Shown here piece by piece: positions 35,248 to 44,755 of a DNA stretch of 64,000 bases. Each line of letters begins with the position of its first letter. The first letter of the stretch is position 1. Under the pieces are notes generated by a model. It was not told the origin of the DNA and did not search any database. It was given only the letters and a program-made list of their open reading frames with translations. Position numbers and translations under genes: made by a program. Origin of the DNA: Hyphomicrobiales bacterium (GTDB lineage: Bacteria > Pseudomonadota > Alphaproteobacteria > Rhizobiales > Rhizobiaceae); NCBI GenBank assembly GCA_900472175.1, contig UCHD01000017.1:124001-188000 (forward strand). Reading direction: 5' to 3'.

Positions 35248-36024
35248 TCAGATCTTCCAGCCGGAATGCAGCGCGGCAATGCCGGCGGTATAATTGGTGT
35301 AGGTGACACGCGCAAAACCGGCCGTGGTGATCATGGCGGCGAAATCGCGCTGGTTGGGGAATTTCCGGATCGATTCCACCAGATACTGGTAGGGTTCGGC
35401 CTCGCCGGTGATCATCTGGCCGAATTTCGGGATCGCGTTGAACGACCAGGCATCATAGACCTTGTCGAGCAGCGGCATTTCGACTTCGGAAAACTCCAGA
35501 ACCAGCAGGCGGCCGCCACGCTTCAACACGCGGTAGGCTTCCGATAGCGCCACGTCGATGCGCGGCACGTTGCGGATGCCGAAGGCAATCGTATAGGCGT
35601 CGAAGGAATTGGCTTCGAACGGCAGTTCCTCGGCATTGGCTTCGACGAACGTCAGATTCGGCGACAGGCCCTTCTTTTCGGCGCGCTCGGCGCCGACGCC
35701 GAGCATCGAGCCGTTGATGTCGAGCACGGTCGCATGCGCCTTGCGATCGGATGCCTCAACGATGCGGAAAGCGATATCGCCGGTGCCGCCGGCAACGTCG
35801 AGGACCTTGTAATCCTCGGAGCGGCGCGGATTGAGCGAGGCGATCATCGCATCCTTCCAGGCCCGGTGCAGGCCCATGGACATGACGTCGTTCATGATAT
35901 CGTAGCGCTTGGCGACCTTGTGAAAGACATCGTTGACGAGTGCCTGTTTTTCGCCCTGCCCAACCTGGCGAAACCCGTAGGAGGTTTCCATGCCGCCATC
36001 GGCAGAGGTGCGCTCACCAGTCAT
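35248..36024 (-). CDS. ubiE: Ubiquinone/menaquinone C-methyltransferase
   Basis: 258 residues from ATG 36024; a TTG just before it is less likely. It methylates the demethyl-quinone ring with S-adenosylmethionine. [20 protein letters not shown] is the UbiE N-terminal signature, [14 protein letters not shown] is the SAM-binding motif I, and the second signature [17 protein letters not shown] is intact. It forms the ubiE-ubiB pair on the minus strand, back to back with mutM across 182 bp. Confidence 0.95.
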   Translation of the reverse strand: MTGERTSADGGMETSYGFRQVGQGEKQALVNDVFHKVAKRYDIMNDVMSMGLHRAWKDAMIASLNPRRSEDYKVLDVAGGTGDIAFRIVEASDRKAHATVLDINGSMLGVGAERAEKKGLSPNLTFVEANAEELPFEANSFDAYTIAFGIRNVPRIDVALSEAYRVLKRGGRLLVLEFSEVEMPLLDKVYDAWSFNAIPKFGQMITGEAEPYQYLVESIRKFPNQRDFAAMITTAGFARVTYTNYTAGIAALHSGWKI

Positions 36025-36206
36025 CAAGGCCTACTCCATTCAATCGCTGTTTTGCCGACCATAGCGAATTCGCTTCATCCACGCTATCTCTGCGGCAGAT
36101 AGCGGCCTGCGGCATTCGCGCCCGTGGCGGCCTGCTATAGGATATGTGCGCTGGGAATGGAATTGCCAAATGATCCCGGTCAATTGGCGCATGGTAAGGA
36201 GACGAG

Positions 36207-37097
36207 ATGCCGGAACTTCCCGAGGTGGAAACAGTCAGGCGGGGCCTGACACCCGCAATGGAGGGCGCGCTTCTGGTGCGAGCCGAGTTGCGACGTCCGG
36301 ACCTGCGCTTTCCCTTCCCGGCCGATTTTTCAAGCCTGGTATCCGGTCAACGCATCCTGTCGCTCGGGCGGCGGGCGAAGTATCTTCTGATCGATCTTGA
36401 GGACGGCAACGTGATTATTGCTCATCTCGGCATGTCCGGCTCCTTCCGGGTGGAAGACGGCGCAGTGCCCGAGACGCCCGGCGATTTTCATCATCCGCGC
36501 GGCAAGAGCGAAAAGCACGATCACGTCATTTTCCATCTGGAGGGCATAAACGGCCCTGCCCGCGTCATCTATAATGACCCGCGCCGTTTCGGCTTCATGG
36601 ATCTTGCCCGGCGCGACGTGCTGGCGAGCCACGCCTTCTTCCGCGATCTCGGCGAGGAGCCGACCGGCAACGTGCTTGACGCCGTCTATCTGGCCGCACG
36701 CTTTGCCGGCAAGGCGCAACCGCTGAAATCGGCATTGCTCGACCAGAAGAATATTGCTGGTCTCGGCAATATCTATGTCTGCGAGGCGCTGTGGCGCTCC
36801 GGCCTGTCGCCGCTGCGGGCCGCGGGCACACTGGTGGATGCGAAGGGAAAGCCGAAAGCGGCGCTTGTGCTCCTGACCGAGGCGATCCGGACCGTCATTG
36901 CCGATGCTATCGCCGCTGGCGGATCATCGTTGCGCGACCATATCCAGACAGACGGCACGCTGGGTTACTTCCAGCATTCGTTCTCTGTCTACGACCGCGA
37001 AGGCGAGCCTTGCCGGACGCCGGGATGCGGCGGCACGGTTGCCCGCGTCGTCCAGGCCGGGCGGTCGACCTTCTATTGCCCGAAATGCCAGAGATAG
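36207..37097 (+). CDS. mutM: Formamidopyrimidine-DNA glycosylase
   Basis: 296 residues. The mature N-terminal Pro-Glu of [14 protein letters not shown] is the catalytic nucleophile and acid; K in [15 protein letters not shown] is the conserved lysine loop. The H2TH region includes [20 protein letters not shown], and the C-terminal zinc finger has CRTPGCGG and FYCPKCQR. It removes 8-oxoguanine from DNA. ATG 36207 follows AAGGAG. It is divergent from ubiE and upstream of rpsT, which has its own promoter. Confidence 0.96.
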   Translation: MPELPEVETVRRGLTPAMEGALLVRAELRRPDLRFPFPADFSSLVSGQRILSLGRRAKYLLIDLEDGNVIIAHLGMSGSFRVEDGAVPETPGDFHHPRGKSEKHDHVIFHLEGINGPARVIYNDPRRFGFMDLARRDVLASHAFFRDLGEEPTGNVLDAVYLAARFAGKAQPLKSALLDQKNIAGLGNIYVCEALWRSGLSPLRAAGTLVDAKGKPKAALVLLTEAIRTVIADAIAAGGSSLRDHIQTDGTLGYFQHSFSVYDREGEPCRTPGCGGTVARVVQAGRSTFYCPKCQR

Positions 37098-37145
37098 CGC
37101 GGCTGGCGGAGGAACCGGGTCCGCCGCGTTTTCGAAAATAGCGCG

Positions 37146-37174
37146 TTGACGAGAGGCCTGTTTAAGGCTATATG
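37146..37174 (+). promoter_or_regulatory. Housekeeping promoter of rpsT
   Basis: TTGACG (37146-37151), 17-bp spacer, TATATG (37169-37174). It agrees with the rhizobial sigma-70 pattern TTGAC-N17-CTATAT, including the C before the -10. It lies 127 bp upstream of the rpsT start. Confidence 0.8.
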
Positions 37175-37300
37175 CCGCCCACAGTTTGGAAAGCCGCTCC
37201 AAGGTTTTCCGATATTGCTCCCTACTTGCTTGGACGACAGGTCGCAGTGACCCGGCACGGCGGTAGAGAGTTTTTGTCAGATTTCGAAGAGAGACACCAA

Positions 37301-37567
37301 ATGGCCAATACAACTTCGGCGAAAAAAGCGACCCGCAAGATCGCCCGCCGCACGGAAGTCAACAAGTCCCGCCGTTCGCGCGTTCGCGGCTTCATCCGCA
37401 AGGTCGAAGAAGCCATCGCTTCGGGCGACCAGGTTCTCGCCCAGGCTGCCCTGAAGGCAGCTCAGCCGGAACTGATGCGCGCCGCCACCAAGGGCGTGCT
37501 GCATGCCAACACGGCATCGCGCAAAGTTTCGCGTCTTGCGAACCGCGTAAAGTCGCTTTCGGCTTAA
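37301..37567 (+). CDS. rpsT: Small ribosomal subunit protein bS20
   Basis: 88 residues. [20 protein letters not shown] is the usual bS20 opening, followed by [20 protein letters not shown] and the helical C-terminus ending [13 protein letters not shown]. It binds 16S rRNA early in 30S assembly. ATG 37301 is taken from family alignment; the open frame upstream to 37172 is leader. The gene has its own strong promoter and an intrinsic terminator. In many bacteria bS20 expression is autoregulated through its leader, which is 120 bases here. Confidence 0.97.
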   Translation: MANTTSAKKATRKIARRTEVNKSRRSRVRGFIRKVEEAIASGDQVLAQAALKAAQPELMRAATKGVLHANTASRKVSRLANRVKSLSA

Positions 37568-37597
37568 GCCGGCTTATTAAAATATCGTCAATGATTT

Positions 37598-37621
37598 AGC
37601 CCGGTCCATGACCGGGCTTTT
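37598..37621 (+). terminator. Intrinsic terminator of rpsT
   Basis: A 9-bp stem AGCCCGGTC/GACCGGGCT with a CAT loop followed by TTTT, 30 bp after the rpsT stop. Confidence 0.88.
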
Positions 37622-37623
37622 CA

Positions 37624-37898
37624 GATTCAGACTTCCAGCACGTTGATGGTTAATCCTTGTGCAACTTATTGTGTCGCCGCAATGACAGAATTTTTTAAAT
37701 AAAATCAAACGCTTGTGGGAGGAGGTTCAGACTCACCCACCTCCTGGCGGTGCCTTTCGGGGCTCAAAACGAGTCAACAAATTTTTTATTTTTTTTGTTT
37801 TTCGCCAGCTAAATTCCCAGCCAAAATTCAAAGCCCTTGATTCAAAAGCGATTCTCTTCCGCCAAGGCCGCGTCCATGCAGGACACGCTATGAGAGTC
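37624..37898. promoter_or_regulatory. Cluster of six GANTC (CcrM) methylation sites
   Basis: GANTC occurs at 37624, 37730, 37771, 37839, 37850 and 37894, six in 275 bp where about one is expected. CcrM methylation of GANTC couples dnaA transcription to replication in Caulobacter; CcrM is conserved in rhizobia. Confidence 0.65.
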
Positions 37899-38381
37899 AA
37901 CGGCCGACCCTTCCCGAGTGTTAAAATTCGCGATTGATCTTGTGCCACGATCCTGCCTAAATGCCTCCACAGAAGGCACGGGATATACCTGTGGACAAGA
38001 TGAAGAGGCAGCCTCTCAACAGGCGGCGCAAATTCACTTAATCCTTTTGTAACGGGGTGGTTCCACAACGTTCCATCAATCAGAACAGGGCGATTTCAGC
38101 TGTGCAATATGTTTGCCCGGAATGACACTACGCGACCTCTGGTTGTGGACGGCTGAGACCGCTCGATACGCCTGACAATGCACATTGTGGCTTTTGCCAC
38201 GCGGTGCGTGAATGGCGGCCTATATGCGGATGAGGACGCATTGTCGGCAAACTGGCCTGCCCTTCTTTTAACGAGGGTCGGGAAGGCCGGTCGGAAACGG
38301 ACGGACCGGAAAGGACACGAGGCCTAACCGGACCGGAATGAATGGTGCAAGCGGGACATGCGTTTGGCGATACCAAGCGGA

Positions 38382-38390
38382 TTTTGCACA
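38382..38390 (+). promoter_or_regulatory. DnaA box upstream of dnaA
   Basis: TTTTGCACA matches TTWTNCACA exactly, 157 bp before the dnaA start. A second, weaker box (TTGTCCACA on the minus strand) is at 37990-37998. They could mediate autoregulation. Confidence 0.5.
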
Positions 38391-38547
38391 AAACCGGGCC
38401 ATGAGAGGAGGATGAGGGTTCCTCTTACGGTACGGAGAGCGTTTGAATTGGGCGGCATGCCTTTGAAAAAGGGCCGCTCGAAACAGACATAAAGGCTGAC
38501 GCCGGCAGCAATGTCGGCGTCGCGAAATAATATTGGAAGGCGGCAAT

Positions 38548-40104
38548 ATGCTTGGTAATTCAGTGACAGCGGCGATTGTATTCGAAAACGGGGAGAATGC
38601 GCGTCAGATCGCGGTGAAACAGTCCGACGGTACCAACGGCGAAAAGGGCGACATGATGCAGAGCGCACTTTTCGAGCGGGTCAGCGCGCGCTTGAAAGCC
38701 CAGGTCGGCCCTGATGTATTTGCCAGCTGGTTTGGCCGCTTGAAGCTTCAATCGGTTTCCAAGAGCGTCGTGCGGCTGTCCGTTCCGACGACTTTTCTGA
38801 AGTCCTGGATCAACAACCGTTACCTCGACCTGATTACCACTATCTTCCAGCAGGAAGACGCCGAGATCCTGAAGGTCGAGATTGTCGTCCGCAGCGCGAC
38901 GCGCAGCGCCCGCCCAGGCCCTCACGACGATGCGCCGCAGGCAAGCCAGAGCGATGCAGCCGCACCTGTCTCTTCCCGCCGTTCAGCGCCGCAGACACTC
39001 GGCCAGCATGCCGCCGCGACCCTCGGTAACCTGCAGAAGCAGCAGCCGGCCGCAGGTCCCCTGTTCGGCTCGCCGCTGGATTCACGCTACACATTCGAGA
39101 GCTTCGTCGAAGGTTCCTCGAACCGCGTCGCTCTTGCCGCCGCAAAGACGATTGCCGAAGCCGGCGCCGGCGCGGTGCGCTTCAACCCGCTGTTCATTCA
39201 TTCGACGGTCGGCCTTGGCAAGACGCACCTGCTGCAGGCAATCGCCACCGCCGCGATCCAGAGCACACGTGCACCCCGCGTCGTCTATCTGACGGCGGAA
39301 TATTTCATGTGGCGTTTCGCAACGGCCATCCGCGACAATGATGCGCTGTCCTTGAAGGAAACGCTGCGCAACATCGATCTTCTGGTCATCGACGACATGC
39401 AGTTCCTGCAGGGTAAGTCGATCCAGCACGAATTCTGCCATCTTCTCAACATGCTGCTCGATAGCGCCAAGCAGGTCGTCGTTGCCGCCGACCGCGCCCC
39501 CTGGGAACTGGAATCGCTCGATCCGCGGGTCCGCTCGCGCTTGCAGGGCGGCGTCGCCATCGAGATGGACGGCCCGGATTACGAGATGCGCCTCGAAATC
39601 CTCAAGCGCCGCCTCGAGGTCGCCCGCCTGGACGATACATCCCTCGACATTCCCGCCAACATTCTCAGCCATGTCGCGCGCAACATCACCGCAAGCGGCC
39701 GCGAGCTGGAAGGTGCCTTCAACCAGTTGCTCTTCCGTCTCTCGTTCGAGCCGACGCTGTCGATCGAGCGCGTCGATGAACTGCTCGGCCATCTGGTCAA
39801 TGCCGGCGAGCCGCGCCGGGTCCGCATCGAAGACATCCAGCGCGTCGTGGCCAAGCACTACAACGTCTCGCGTCAGGAACTGGTGTCCAACCGCCGCACC
39901 CGCGTCATCGTCAAGCCGCGCCAGATTGCCATGTATCTGGCAAAGACCCTGACCCCCCGTTCCTTCCCCGAAATCGGCCGCCGTTTTGGCGGACGCGATC
40001 ACACCACGGTTTTGCACGCCGTGCGCAAGATCGAGGACTTGATCACCGGCGACACCAAGCTGTCGCACGAGATCGAGCTGTTGAAGCGGCTGATCAACGA
40101 ATAG
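38548..40104 (+). CDS. dnaA: Chromosomal replication initiator protein
   Basis: 518 residues from ATG 38548, chosen for GGAAGG seven bases upstream; a start at 38653 ([11 protein letters not shown]) would remove a 35-residue extension and begin at the conserved domain I. Domain I is [20 protein letters not shown], and domain II is Ala/Pro-rich. The AAA domain has Walker [11 protein letters not shown] near residue 222 and Walker [13 protein letters not shown]. Domain IV has [19 protein letters not shown] near 475-490, the DnaA-box-binding signature. It binds oriC as an ATP filament to start replication. Confidence 0.96.
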   Translation: MLGNSVTAAIVFENGENARQIAVKQSDGTNGEKGDMMQSALFERVSARLKAQVGPDVFASWFGRLKLQSVSKSVVRLSVPTTFLKSWINNRYLDLITTIFQQEDAEILKVEIVVRSATRSARPGPHDDAPQASQSDAAAPVSSRRSAPQTLGQHAAATLGNLQKQQPAAGPLFGSPLDSRYTFESFVEGSSNRVALAAAKTIAEAGAGAVRFNPLFIHSTVGLGKTHLLQAIATAAIQSTRAPRVVYLTAEYFMWRFATAIRDNDALSLKETLRNIDLLVIDDMQFLQGKSIQHEFCHLLNMLLDSAKQVVVAADRAPWELESLDPRVRSRLQGGVAIEMDGPDYEMRLEILKRRLEVARLDDTSLDIPANILSHVARNITASGRELEGAFNQLLFRLSFEPTLSIERVDELLGHLVNAGEPRRVRIEDIQRVVAKHYNVSRQELVSNRRTRVIVKPRQIAMYLAKTLTPRSFPEIGRRFGGRDHTTVLHAVRKIEDLITGDTKLSHEIELLKRLINE

Positions 40105-40133
40105 GCTATTCGCTTCGGATCTATTGATTGAAA

Positions 40134-40165
40134 CATGGCCCTGGTCCGGACGGACAGGGGCCATG
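40134..40165. terminator. Inverted repeat between dnaA and the convergent aminopeptidase
   Basis: CATGGCCCTGGTCC and GGACAGGGGCCATG form an imperfect 14-bp stem in the 85-bp gap between two convergent genes. There is no long T-run, so it is a plausible but unproven shared terminator. Confidence 0.45.
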
Positions 40166-40189
40166 CTCATATCAAGCTGTGTCCAATGA

Positions 40190-41581
40190 TCACTTCTTGC
40201 CGTTGGCGATCAAATGATACAGTGCTCGGATAGCCTGCGCCTCGCCGCCGAGGGGCGAATGCGGACGCTCCGCCGGCGCCCAGCCGAAAATGTCGAAATG
40301 CGCCCAGCTCTTGGCATTGGTGACGAAACGCTTGAGAAACAAGGCTGCCGTGATCGAGCCCGCCATGCCGCCTGAGGGCGCGTTGGTCAGGTCGGCGATA
40401 CGGGCCGAGATATCCTTCTCATAGCCCTTGTAGAGCGGCATGCGCCACATCGGATCATCGACCGTCAGGCTGGATTCCGTCAGGTCGTGGGCCAGGTCCT
40501 CGTCATCGGTGTAGAACGGCGGCAGGTCCGGGCCAAGGGCTACCCGGGCAGCACCCGTCAGCGTCGCCATGTCGATCAGCAGGTCGGTTTCTTCCTCGTC
40601 TGCGTAAGCGAGCGCATCCGCAAGGATCAACCGGCCCTCTGCATCGGTGTTGTCGATCTGCACCGTCAGGCCCTTGCGGCTACGGTAGATATCACCCGGG
40701 CGGAACGCATTGGCAGAGATCGAATTCTCGACCACCGGCACCAGCACGCGCAGATCGACCTTCAGCTTGGCGTCCATGATCATCAGGGCGAGCCCCATGA
40801 CATTGGCAGCGCCCCCCATATCCTTCTTCATCAACAGCATCGAAGCCGCAGGCTTGATATCGAGGCCACCGGTGTCAAAGCAGACGCCCTTGCCGACCAG
40901 CGTCACCTTTCGGTGACCTTTCTTGCCCCAGCGCATTTCAAGCAGCCGCGGCGCCTCGGCGCTGGCGCGGCCGACCGTGTGGATCAGCGGAAAATTCTGC
41001 TTCAGCAGATCGTCGCCGGAAACGACGGAGACCTTGGCCTTATAATGATCTCCCAGCGCCCGGAAGGCTTCTTCCAGCGCATTCGGCCCCATGTCATTGG
41101 TCGGCATATTGATGAGGTCGCGGGCAAGGAAGACGCCTGCAAGCTGCCGCTTGATATCGGCGGCATCGGCATCGGCCGGGATCATCAAGGTGGGGGCTTC
41201 CTTGACCGCCGCCTTATAGCGGTCGAAGCTGTAGGAGCCGAGACCGTAACCCAAGGCTAACCTGTTTGCCGTCAGCGGCGCGGTCTCGATATGCCATTTT
41301 CCGGCCGGCAATGTCCGCGCCAGCTTACCCGTCAGGAACGGTGCTTCAGACGGATTGGTACCAAGCCCGAACAGCGCGCCCCCGAGATGACCATCCTCGG
41401 ACGGGATCAGGAGGACAGCGCCGGGTTCTGCCTTGAAGCCTGCCTTGCGGGCCCAGTCGAGCGCGATTGGATCAATGGCGCCGATATCGATATGGGCAGG
41501 CGTGACCGCGAAAATCGGCAGGGTCTTGCCACCGCTTGTGTTGAACGGCGACGAGCGGTCGATGAATTGATAGGAGGCCAT
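40190..41581 (-). CDS. M17 leucyl aminopeptidase family protein
   Basis: 463 residues from ATG 41581 (AAGGA upstream). The C-terminal catalytic domain carries VGKGVCFDTGGLDIKPA, MKKDMGGAANVMGLAL and NTDAEGRLILADALAYA, which contain the two-metal ligands and the catalytic Lys/Arg of M17 peptidases. It removes N-terminal amino acids from peptides in the cytoplasm. The N-terminal domain is diverged, as in PepB and rhizobial leucyl aminopeptidase paralogues. It is convergent with dnaA and divergent from the TPR lipoprotein gene. Confidence 0.92.
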   Translation of the reverse strand: MASYQFIDRSSPFNTSGGKTLPIFAVTPAHIDIGAIDPIALDWARKAGFKAEPGAVLLIPSEDGHLGGALFGLGTNPSEAPFLTGKLARTLPAGKWHIETAPLTANRLALGYGLGSYSFDRYKAAVKEAPTLMIPADADAADIKRQLAGVFLARDLINMPTNDMGPNALEEAFRALGDHYKAKVSVVSGDDLLKQNFPLIHTVGRASAEAPRLLEMRWGKKGHRKVTLVGKGVCFDTGGLDIKPAASMLLMKKDMGGAANVMGLALMIMDAKLKVDLRVLVPVVENSISANAFRPGDIYRSRKGLTVQIDNTDAEGRLILADALAYADEEETDLLIDMATLTGAARVALGPDLPPFYTDDEDLAHDLTESSLTVDDPMWRMPLYKGYEKDISARIADLTNAPSGGMAGSITAALFLKRFVTNAKSWAHFDIFGWAPAERPHSPLGGEAQAIRALYHLIANGKK

Positions 41582-41618
41582 GGAAATCCTTCGGAAGGAA
41601 CGGTGTAGAATCACTGGA

Positions 41619-41633
41619 TTAACGCTCTGTTAG
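41619..41633. promoter_or_regulatory. CtrA-like site before the TadD-like gene
   Basis: TTAA-N7-TTAG, one mismatch from the CtrA consensus TTAA-N7-TTAA, 88 bp upstream of the TadD-like start and between divergent genes. Chance matches of this quality are not rare, so weight is low. Confidence 0.3.
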
Positions 41634-41720
41634 GGTTAACAGATTATTGCTGGAGTGAAGATTGCGCCGATATGTTGGGGATTTTGTCCGGTGCTTGGTA
41701 AAATGCTGAGGGCATTGGCG

Positions 41721-42542
41721 ATGAATTCACACCGGCAGACGTCTTTTTCGAGCAGCCGTTTCCTGCAGGGAACCGCAATAGTCATCCTCGCAGTGACGCT
41801 GGCGAGTTGTGGTACGCAGAAAAAGGAACTGACGACAGGCTCCATCCCCTCCGCCAACTTTTCAAAACCCGTGCAATCGATGAACGCAACCGAACTTTCG
41901 GCCGCAGCCGAAAGCATCGGCAAGGCTTACGAGCGCAATCCGAAGGATCGCACGGCCGGTTTGAACTATGCCAATATGCTGCGTATGACCGGCCGCAACA
42001 ACCAGGCGCTGGCTGTCATGCAGCAGGTGGCTATCAATTTCCCGACCGACCGCGAAGTCCTTGCCGCCTATGGAAAATCTCAGGCAGCCGCCGGCCAGCT
42101 TGAGCAGGCTTTGAACACGATAACCCGCGCCCAGACCCCTGACCGCCCGGATTGGAAGCTGAAATCGGCCGAGGGCGCCATCCTCGACCAGCTCGGCCGG
42201 GCCGGCGAGGCACGCCAGCGTTATCGCGAGGCGCTCGACATCCAGCCGAACGAACCGACGGTTCTGTCCAATCTCGGCATGTCCTATCTGCTGAACAAGG
42301 ACTTGAAGACCGCCGAAACCTATCTGAAGTCAGCGGTTAGCCAGCCCGGCGCCGACAGTAGCGTTCGCCAGAACCTCGCGCTTGCCGTCGGTCTGCAGGG
42401 ACGCTTCGCCGAGGCAGAGCAGATTGCCCGCCAGGAGCTTTCGCCTGATCAGGCCGAAGCCAATGTCAAATATCTGCGCTCGATCATGTCGCAGCAGAAC
42501 GCATGGCAAAAGCTCGCCAAGGACGACAAGGGCACAAACTAG
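41721..42542 (+). CDS. tadD: TadD-like tetratricopeptide lipoprotein
   Basis: 273 residues from ATG 41721. The signal peptide ends in the lipobox LASCG, so the protein is lipidated at Cys. About five TPR units follow, for example RTAGLNYANMLRMTGRNNQA and PTVLSNLGMSYLLNKDLKTA. In Tad systems TadD is the outer-membrane-associated TPR lipoprotein needed for pilus assembly, probably as pilotin or scaffold. It is convergent with tadC rather than part of the cpa operon, so it is transcribed from its own promoter. A general TPR role cannot be excluded. Confidence 0.85.
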   Translation: MNSHRQTSFSSSRFLQGTAIVILAVTLASCGTQKKELTTGSIPSANFSKPVQSMNATELSAAAESIGKAYERNPKDRTAGLNYANMLRMTGRNNQALAVMQQVAINFPTDREVLAAYGKSQAAAGQLEQALNTITRAQTPDRPDWKLKSAEGAILDQLGRAGEARQRYREALDIQPNEPTVLSNLGMSYLLNKDLKTAETYLKSAVSQPGADSSVRQNLALAVGLQGRFAEAEQIARQELSPDQAEANVKYLRSIMSQQNAWQKLAKDDKGTN

Positions 42543-42678
42543 GCCCAAACCGGACTTTGCCTTTCGGCAAAACAGCAGACACGTCTCAACCGCGCAGAAT
42601 CAAAAATTCCTGAGGGGGCCGGGTGTTCAAAACACCGGGGCTCACGACGCTATTGGCTCAACTCAAATGGATGGAATG

Positions 42679-42710
42679 AAAAAGCCGCGCTAGGAGAGAA
42701 GCCGCGCGGC
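42679..42710 (-). terminator. Terminator of the cpa/tad operon
   Basis: On the minus strand GCCGCGC and GCGCGGC pair around a 13-base loop, followed by five T (42683-42679). It lies 27 bp after the tadC stop. Confidence 0.8.
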
Positions 42711-42736
42711 GATCGCCCATCGTGTCTGGAACCAGA

Positions 42737-43723
42737 TCAGAACTTGTCGGAAACCTGGATGCCCGCCGGGCCGAGGATGACGGCGATAAGGACGGGCAGA
42801 AAGAACAGAATCATCGGCACGGTGAGCTTCGGCGGCAGGGCTGCCGCCTTCTTTTCCGCCTCGTTCATGCGCTGGTCACGGCTTTCCTGGGCCAGAACAC
42901 GCAGGGCCTGAGCAACCGGCGTACCGTACCGATCGGCCTGGATCAGGGCCTGAACCACTGATTTTACGTCGTCGAGCCCTGTCCGGATACCGAGATTCTC
43001 CAGCGCGATGCGCCGATCTGGCAGAAATGACAGCTCTGCCGTGGTGAGAACCAGCTCTTCCGCAAGAGGAGCTGACTGGTCGGCAATTTCATCGGCGACG
43101 CGCCGCATGGCAAGTTCCATCGAAACGCCGGATTCCACGCAGATCAGCAGCAGATCGAGTGCATTCGGCCACGCCCTGCGGATCGACTGCTGACGCTTGG
43201 ATACGGCGTTGGAAATAAAAATATTCGGGGCATAAAAGCCGAGATAAGCACTCCCGATAACCGCTAAAACCCGCATCATGAATGGTTTTTCAGCGAGGTA
43301 ACCCAGAAAGAAAATATAGAAGGCGCCCACAGCAAGAAACAGGAAGGGCAGACAAAAGCGGGCCACGAGAAACATGTTGAGCGCGTTTTGCGAGCGGTAT
43401 CCAGCCGATTTCAGCCGGTTGACCGTGTTTTCATCGACAAGCGCTTTACGAAGGTTCAGCCGCTCGACGACTTGCCGCACGGACGTATTGTTCTGGGCCC
43501 TCAGCGAAGCCTTGCCGCCGCTGATCTCGGCATTCAGGCGCACGCGCTCGCGCGCCCGGATTGCATCGCGCTCGGTCGCGACAGACTTCATCCGCTTTTC
43601 CAGATTGCCCCGCTCCAGGAATGGAACTGCGAGCGAGTAGAATGTCGCCAGGACCGCGACCGCCACCAGAAAAGCGACGATAACATTCGGATTTGTCAGG
43701 GTACTGATCATGTCCTCGCTCAT
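42737..43723 (-). CDS. tadC: Tad pilus inner-membrane platform protein TadC
   Basis: 328 residues. A membrane anchor near the N-terminus, a basic cytosolic stretch, then the T2SSF/GspF domain with WPNALDLLLICVESGVSMEL and VQALIQADRYGTPVAQALRV, and C-terminal helices ending LPVLIAVILGPAGIQVSDKF. With TadB it forms the inner-membrane platform on which the CpaF ATPase acts. AGGAAAGGG precedes the ATG. It is the last gene of the cpaB-tadC run, 13 bp after tadB. Confidence 0.92.
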   Translation of the reverse strand: MSEDMISTLTNPNVIVAFLVAVAVLATFYSLAVPFLERGNLEKRMKSVATERDAIRARERVRLNAEISGGKASLRAQNNTSVRQVVERLNLRKALVDENTVNRLKSAGYRSQNALNMFLVARFCLPFLFLAVGAFYIFFLGYLAEKPFMMRVLAVIGSAYLGFYAPNIFISNAVSKRQQSIRRAWPNALDLLLICVESGVSMELAMRRVADEIADQSAPLAEELVLTTAELSFLPDRRIALENLGIRTGLDDVKSVVQALIQADRYGTPVAQALRVLAQESRDQRMNEAEKKAAALPPKLTVPMILFFLPVLIAVILGPAGIQVSDKF

Positions 43724-43736
43724 GCCGGACCCTTTC

Positions 43737-44747
43737 CTAAATGTCGAAGTTGATCATGTTGCGCATCACCCAGATGCCGATGGACATCCACACCCCTGAA
43801 ACTGCCATGATCAGATGGCCGCGCGGATCCGTGAACAGGATCATCATGTAATCCGGCGAGGTTGTGTAAACCAGGAACGCAACAATGAATGGCAACGCGC
43901 CGATAATGCAGGCCGAAGCTTTGGCTTCCATGGACAGCGCCTGAACCTTGGCCTTCATTTTCTTGCGTTCACGCAATACCTTGGACAGGTTGCCAAGCGC
44001 CTCGGAGAGATTGCCGCCAGCCTGCGCCTGGATGGCGATGACAATGGCGAAGAAATTGACCTCGGGCAACGGCATGGTGTTGATCATTCGCGCGCAGGCT
44101 TCCGGAATATTCAGGCCGACCTGCTGCGCCTCGATGATGCGCTTGAACTCTGTCTTGACCGGCTCCATGCCATCGCTGGCAATCAGCCGGACGGCATCAT
44201 TCAGTGGCAGGCCGGATTTGATCGAGCGCACCATGATATCGAGTGCATTCGGAAATTCATTGAGGAATGCCTTGGCGCGGCGATTGATCATGAAGCCGAG
44301 GAACCAGCGCGGGAAGCCAGCGCTACCGATAAGAAAAATCCCGGCGATGACCGGCAGTTTCATCCCGGCAACCAGTGCCAGCAAGCTGATCACAGCACCG
44401 AAAACCACACTGGCGACATAGAATTGCGAGATCGAAATCTTGAAGCCGGCCTGAACCAGCCGGACCTTCATGCTCGGCTTTGCCTTGGCCGATTTTTCCT
44501 GTTGCTTCTTCTCAAGGTCCTTCAGCGAATCCTGGACGGATTTTCGCCGTTTGGACATTTCAGTCATGCGGTCACGCGCAGCCTTGACCTCAACCCTATC
44601 GGTTTCGGCTGATTTAACCTTGCGGACGCGGCTCTCAGCCTTCTTTTCAGTCTCGATGCGCGTGAACAGAACGCCATAGGCAAGACCGGCCGTCGAAAGC
44701 GCGACGAGACCAACGATCGCCAGAATGGTGATGTCTATTCCGAACAT
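43737..44747 (-). CDS. tadB: Tad pilus inner-membrane platform protein TadB
   Basis: 336 residues. An N-terminal helix (ITILAIVGLVALSTAGLAYG) is followed by a charged Lys/Glu coiled region at residues 30-95, two helices, the T2SSF domain with FPNALDIMVRSIKSGLPLND and GGNLSEALGNLSKVLRERKK, and terminal helices. It is the paralogous partner of TadC. It starts 8 bp after the cpaF stop, consistent with one polycistronic message. Confidence 0.92.
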   Translation of the reverse strand: MFGIDITILAIVGLVALSTAGLAYGVLFTRIETEKKAESRVRKVKSAETDRVEVKAARDRMTEMSKRRKSVQDSLKDLEKKQQEKSAKAKPSMKVRLVQAGFKISISQFYVASVVFGAVISLLALVAGMKLPVIAGIFLIGSAGFPRWFLGFMINRRAKAFLNEFPNALDIMVRSIKSGLPLNDAVRLIASDGMEPVKTEFKRIIEAQQVGLNIPEACARMINTMPLPEVNFFAIVIAIQAQAGGNLSEALGNLSKVLRERKKMKAKVQALSMEAKASACIIGALPFIVAFLVYTTSPDYMMILFTDPRGHLIMAVSGVWMSIGIWVMRNMINFDI

Positions 44748-44755
44748 GAAGACCC

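Larger units (their letters stand above)
37568..38547 (+). promoter_or_regulatory. 980-bp rpsT-dnaA intergenic region / dnaA control region
   Basis: No credible gene is present. In order it holds the rpsT terminator, six GANTC sites, a hairpin AGGAGGT/ACCTCCT (37720-37726, 37739-37745) with one GANTC in its loop, a T-rich tract near 37780-37802, a DnaA-box-like TGTGGACAA at 37990-37998, TTAA-N7-GTAA at 38038-38052, and a TTTTGCACA DnaA box at 38382-38390. A clear -35/-10 pair could not be chosen. The length and density of signals fit multi-input control of dnaA. Confidence 0.6.

Noticed and set aside
37568-38547. Chromosomal origin beside dnaA
   Set aside because: There are AT-rich stretches and one good plus one weak DnaA box, but too few boxes for an origin, and in Rhizobiales the origin is known near hemE, not dnaA.
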